A program made the translations under genes and the position numbers. The notes beneath the pieces are model-generated. The model was not told where the DNA came from and searched no databases. It was given only the letters and a program-made list of their open reading frames with translations. 64,000 nt of DNA from positions 1,376,001 through 1,440,000 of the forward strand of contig JAPDOI010000115.1 in assembly GCA_029168955.1 (NCBI GenBank), read 5' to 3'. Shown here in pieces: positions 61,667 through 64,000 of this stretch (positions are counted from its first letter, which is position 1; every line of letters begins with the position of its first letter). This DNA comes from Aplectana chamaeleonis (Eukaryota > Nematoda > Chromadorea > Rhabditida > Cosmocercidae).

Positions 61667-62417
61667 TATAGCAGATATTTCCAATATATTAAATCGCTCG
61701 TAGGATTTTGTCAAAACGCTCGAAATGCCCATTTCTCCTTTAGTTATAGAGAAAAGTCTAAATCTCGAGCGGCTCATAAGTATAGCAACACTTGACCAAC
61801 TTGGAAATTTCTCACGATGATGGCCAGAATGGGCCATTTTCACGGGCATTTTCATGAAACTGGTTCGAGATGATGCTATTTGTCTACTTTCCCGGTGAAC
61901 TTCACCTGAATTCTGACGCAAAAGCCCAAGTTCTCTCCTTCCATAATGCTGGACGTGGAATTCGATGGTTTCCAGCCACCTAGGACGACTAGCTGGGTGT
62001 AGTCTCAAGTTCGCGCCAGATCCTGAGCCACTCAACGTCTGTTGTCGCCCAGACGTCTCATGGAGCTTGGAAGCGAAATATTACACGGCGAGTTCCCAGA
62101 GACATGGTGTCGGTCTCAACGACAAACTACGAATTGTCGCTGAGATTCCGGAGTAGGGCACGGCTAAGCAGCACTAAGAAGTTCGCCATCGCATAAACCG
62201 CGCATAACTCAACTGAACTCAACTAAGCTAAACCAAACTAGACCGAAGCAGACCACAAATTTGGCGGCAATTTAGCGGGTATTTTGCGGCTATTTCACGG
62301 CGAGCATTATTTGGCGACTATTTCGCAGCCAGCATTATTTGGCGGCTATTTCGCGACTATTACTCGGGAAAAAGGCATTTTTCGTCTGTTTCGCGGCTAT
62401 TTCTCGGCCAAAACTCA
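61667..62417. other. Gene-free stretch with GGCGGCTATTTCGCG repeats
   Basis: 62260-62400 has four or five degenerate units of about 35 bp built on GGCGGCTATTTCGCG and GCATTATTT. The remainder shows no recognisable gene. Confidence 0.55.
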
Positions 62418-62864
62418 GAGTACACGCTTGCAAACGTGGTTGAGATAACCACGGAAATATAATGTTGTGGCTCAGAACACAACGCCTACGCATTTTGAAG
62501 CGTCAAAAACGACCCACAATGACGCTACACGTGTGAGAAGTTCGCCCCGCCCTTATCTGCCCGCCCTTGCATTTGCGTCCTCCTCCAAAAAAAGGGTTTT
62601 GGGCCATTCCCACCATCGGCGACGCTTGTGGGTGATACAATGAGTACAATAAGTGAGCCATACACATCGACAATGGTGGGAATGGCCCAGCACTCCTGTT
62701 TGGGGGAGGACGCAAATACAGGTGCGGGGCCGACTCCTCAGTCGTGTAGCGTCACTTGGGGTCGTTTTCGACGCTTCAGAATGCGTAGGCGTTGTATTCT
62801 GTGCCATGCCATTCAACTTCCGTAGTTAGTATCTCAACCACGTTTACGAGCGTGTATGCTGAAC
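62418..62864. mobile_element. Long foldback MITE, ~447 bp
   Basis: TACACGCTTGCAAACGTGGT...GTTGAGATAAC at the left is inverted as ATCTCAACCACGTTTACGAG at the right. Arms also pair through GAATACAACGCCTACGC-like and GACGCTACACG blocks. Relative of 50233-50863. The right end abuts TTAA at 62865, shared with the next element; the left TTAA is decayed. Confidence 0.8.
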
Positions 62865-62868
62865 TTAA

Positions 62869-63350
62869 AGACACAGGACACCCAAAAAATTAATTTTTAG
62901 ATTTCATACTTATCTTGGAGAGAGTCACACGCTGATCACAGTGATATCTTTAAAAACGTCCAAGACCCCATCTGAACAGAGTTATGGCGCTTCAATGATG
63001 CTTAGATCTCGAGGGTGTAAAATTGGTGGACGAGTTGTCTCAGGCCTGTATTTCTGTTCATTCGCAATCATCGCGTGAGAGAAAGGCAGGGTAAGGAGAC
63101 AGTCCGGTTGTGGACTGAAGAACGATGACTTGTTGAAATTATCCATCCATCGAACTGCTATGGAGTTCGAAAATCTGTTTGGGGTCGGGCCTGTGGTGGT
63201 GAGCGAAGGGGGCCGGGCCTGTGGTAGTCGCTTATGTCTCGCTTATTTGGAGGAAATGAGATCTGGCATTTGGCACCTGCTATACAGGAGTGGTCTTCTA
63301 CACAATTACATGAAAATCTCAAAATTCATATCTGAGGGTGTACTGTGCCT
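62869..63350. mobile_element. TTAA-flanked MITE, 482 bp, CACAG end type
   Basis: Left AGACACAGGACACCC and right GGGTGTACTGTGCCT between TTAA at 62865 and 63351. Related to 36891-37364 by its ends and the GGACGAGTTGTCTCAGGCC block. A short GGTCGGGCCTGTGGT duplication lies at about 63184-63228. Confidence 0.75.
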
Positions 63351-63454
63351 TTAAGTGATAAGAGTGCAGCCGGTTCAATTACCCAAGTATGCAGTACATT
63401 GGCCCCGCCCAGCATCTGGAAGCCCTGCCCATCCGGTGGCGGCCTCAGTGGAGG

Positions 63455-63576
63455 TTGGGCGACCCAGCCGCGACGCGTGGGTCTACCAACTACGCTGCGC
63501 GTCGGTGTGTCGACCGCGACGCGTGTCGGTTTGCCGACCGCGACGCGTGTCGGTGTGCCGACCGTGATGCGTGTAG
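63455..63576. repeat. 24-bp minisatellite, left part
   Basis: About four units of GCGACGCGTGTCGGTTTGCCGACC with substitutions. The array is interrupted at 63577 and resumes at 63954. Confidence 0.85.
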
Positions 63577-63953
63577 TAGAGTGTTGGAACGAATATTGTC
63601 GATTTTTTTCGAATAAATCTAATTTTCTCCTCATCATCGAAATGGTTTCGATTGCTTTCATTCTCATACGTTACGGTGAGTGGAAGGTTCTCATATTTTA
63701 TAAAAAAAAATTGAGATTCCGTTCATTCATTAAAGTGCCAAGCTTAATTAAGTGAGTTTTTTATTCGAATATTCGAATAATCGAATAAATTGCAATAGCG
63801 CTTCTGTGATTGGACAGAATTTTACTTTTTAATCAATTATAGTAACCTTGCCCTTCACGTAATGTTTGAAACCAAGGACAGTTAAAACCTTAACGGCTCT
63901 GAGCAAATATTATAATTAATCGGAAAATCGAAATTATTCGCTCCAACACTCTA
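63577..63953. mobile_element. hAT-like MITE with 8-bp target duplication, 377 bp
   Basis: Ends TAGAGTGTTGGAACGAATA and the inverse TTATTCGCTCCAACACTCTA are inverted repeats. The octamer GCGTGTAG flanks it at 63569-63576 and 63954-63961. An 8-bp duplication and a TAGAGTG-like end are typical of hAT elements (established knowledge). AT-rich interior, no transposase. Confidence 0.9.
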
Positions 63954-64000
63954 GCGTGTAGGTGTGCTGACCGCGATGCGTATCGATGCGCCGACCGCGA
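63954..64000. repeat. 24-bp minisatellite, right part
   Basis: Resumes after the MITE with GTGTGCTGACCGCGATGCGT and continues to the window edge. Confidence 0.8.

Overview
The window looks like nematode nuclear DNA, probably a rhabditid or strongylid; the species is not identified. The evidence is a spliced gene for a secreted Frizzled-related (Wnt-binding) protein with a 54-bp intron and a worm-type TTTTCAG acceptor, a Tc3-like transposon interrupted by a short intron, and dense small inverted-repeat elements. No bacterial operon, rRNA, convincing tRNA or CRISPR array was seen. Nearly all sequence outside the one host gene is tandem repeat or mobile-element debris.

Layout. 1-18.4 kb is a single satellite of about 875 units of 21 bp (core GTCCTGCACA), organised in 42-, 84- and 672-bp higher orders and running off the left edge. 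18.4-31.1 kb is AT-rich DNA holding foldback elements and TTAA-flanked MITEs. 31.3-33.9 kb is a second satellite of about 63 units of 42 bp, most carrying the palindrome TGACGTCA (the CRE/bZIP consensus). It is followed by a degenerate ~62-bp repeat (33.9-34.2 kb), a long palindrome (35.1-35.6 kb), and a small diverged array of the 21-bp family (35.8-36.5 kb). 36.8-39.8 kb stacks a CA microsatellite, two abutting MITEs and a Tc3-like element inserted in a TA microsatellite.

The only convincing host gene is on the + strand from 40,671 to about 59,355. Four exons encode a signal peptide and a complete ten-cysteine Frizzled CRD of the SFRP1/2 type. The first intron is about 16 kb and is filled with a Tc1-like element, MITEs, foldbacks, a diverged duplication, a non-LTR retrotransposon fragment and a TATA-plus-hairpin segment. 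No netrin-like domain was found downstream, so the gene either continues past the window or encodes a CRD-only protein of about 186 residues. 59.4-64 kb is more MITEs, ending in a 24-bp minisatellite split by a hAT-like MITE with a visible 8-bp target duplication.

Most striking: the arrays share periods of 21 or 42 bp, and three share a recognisable core (GCAC, a T-rich stretch, GACGTC), with the CRE-rich one in opposite orientation. This suggests one repeat family that has repeatedly amplified, in one case into a dense bZIP-site array about 7 kb upstream of a Wnt-antagonist gene. The long open frames across the arrays are a by-product of periods divisible by three and are not called as genes.
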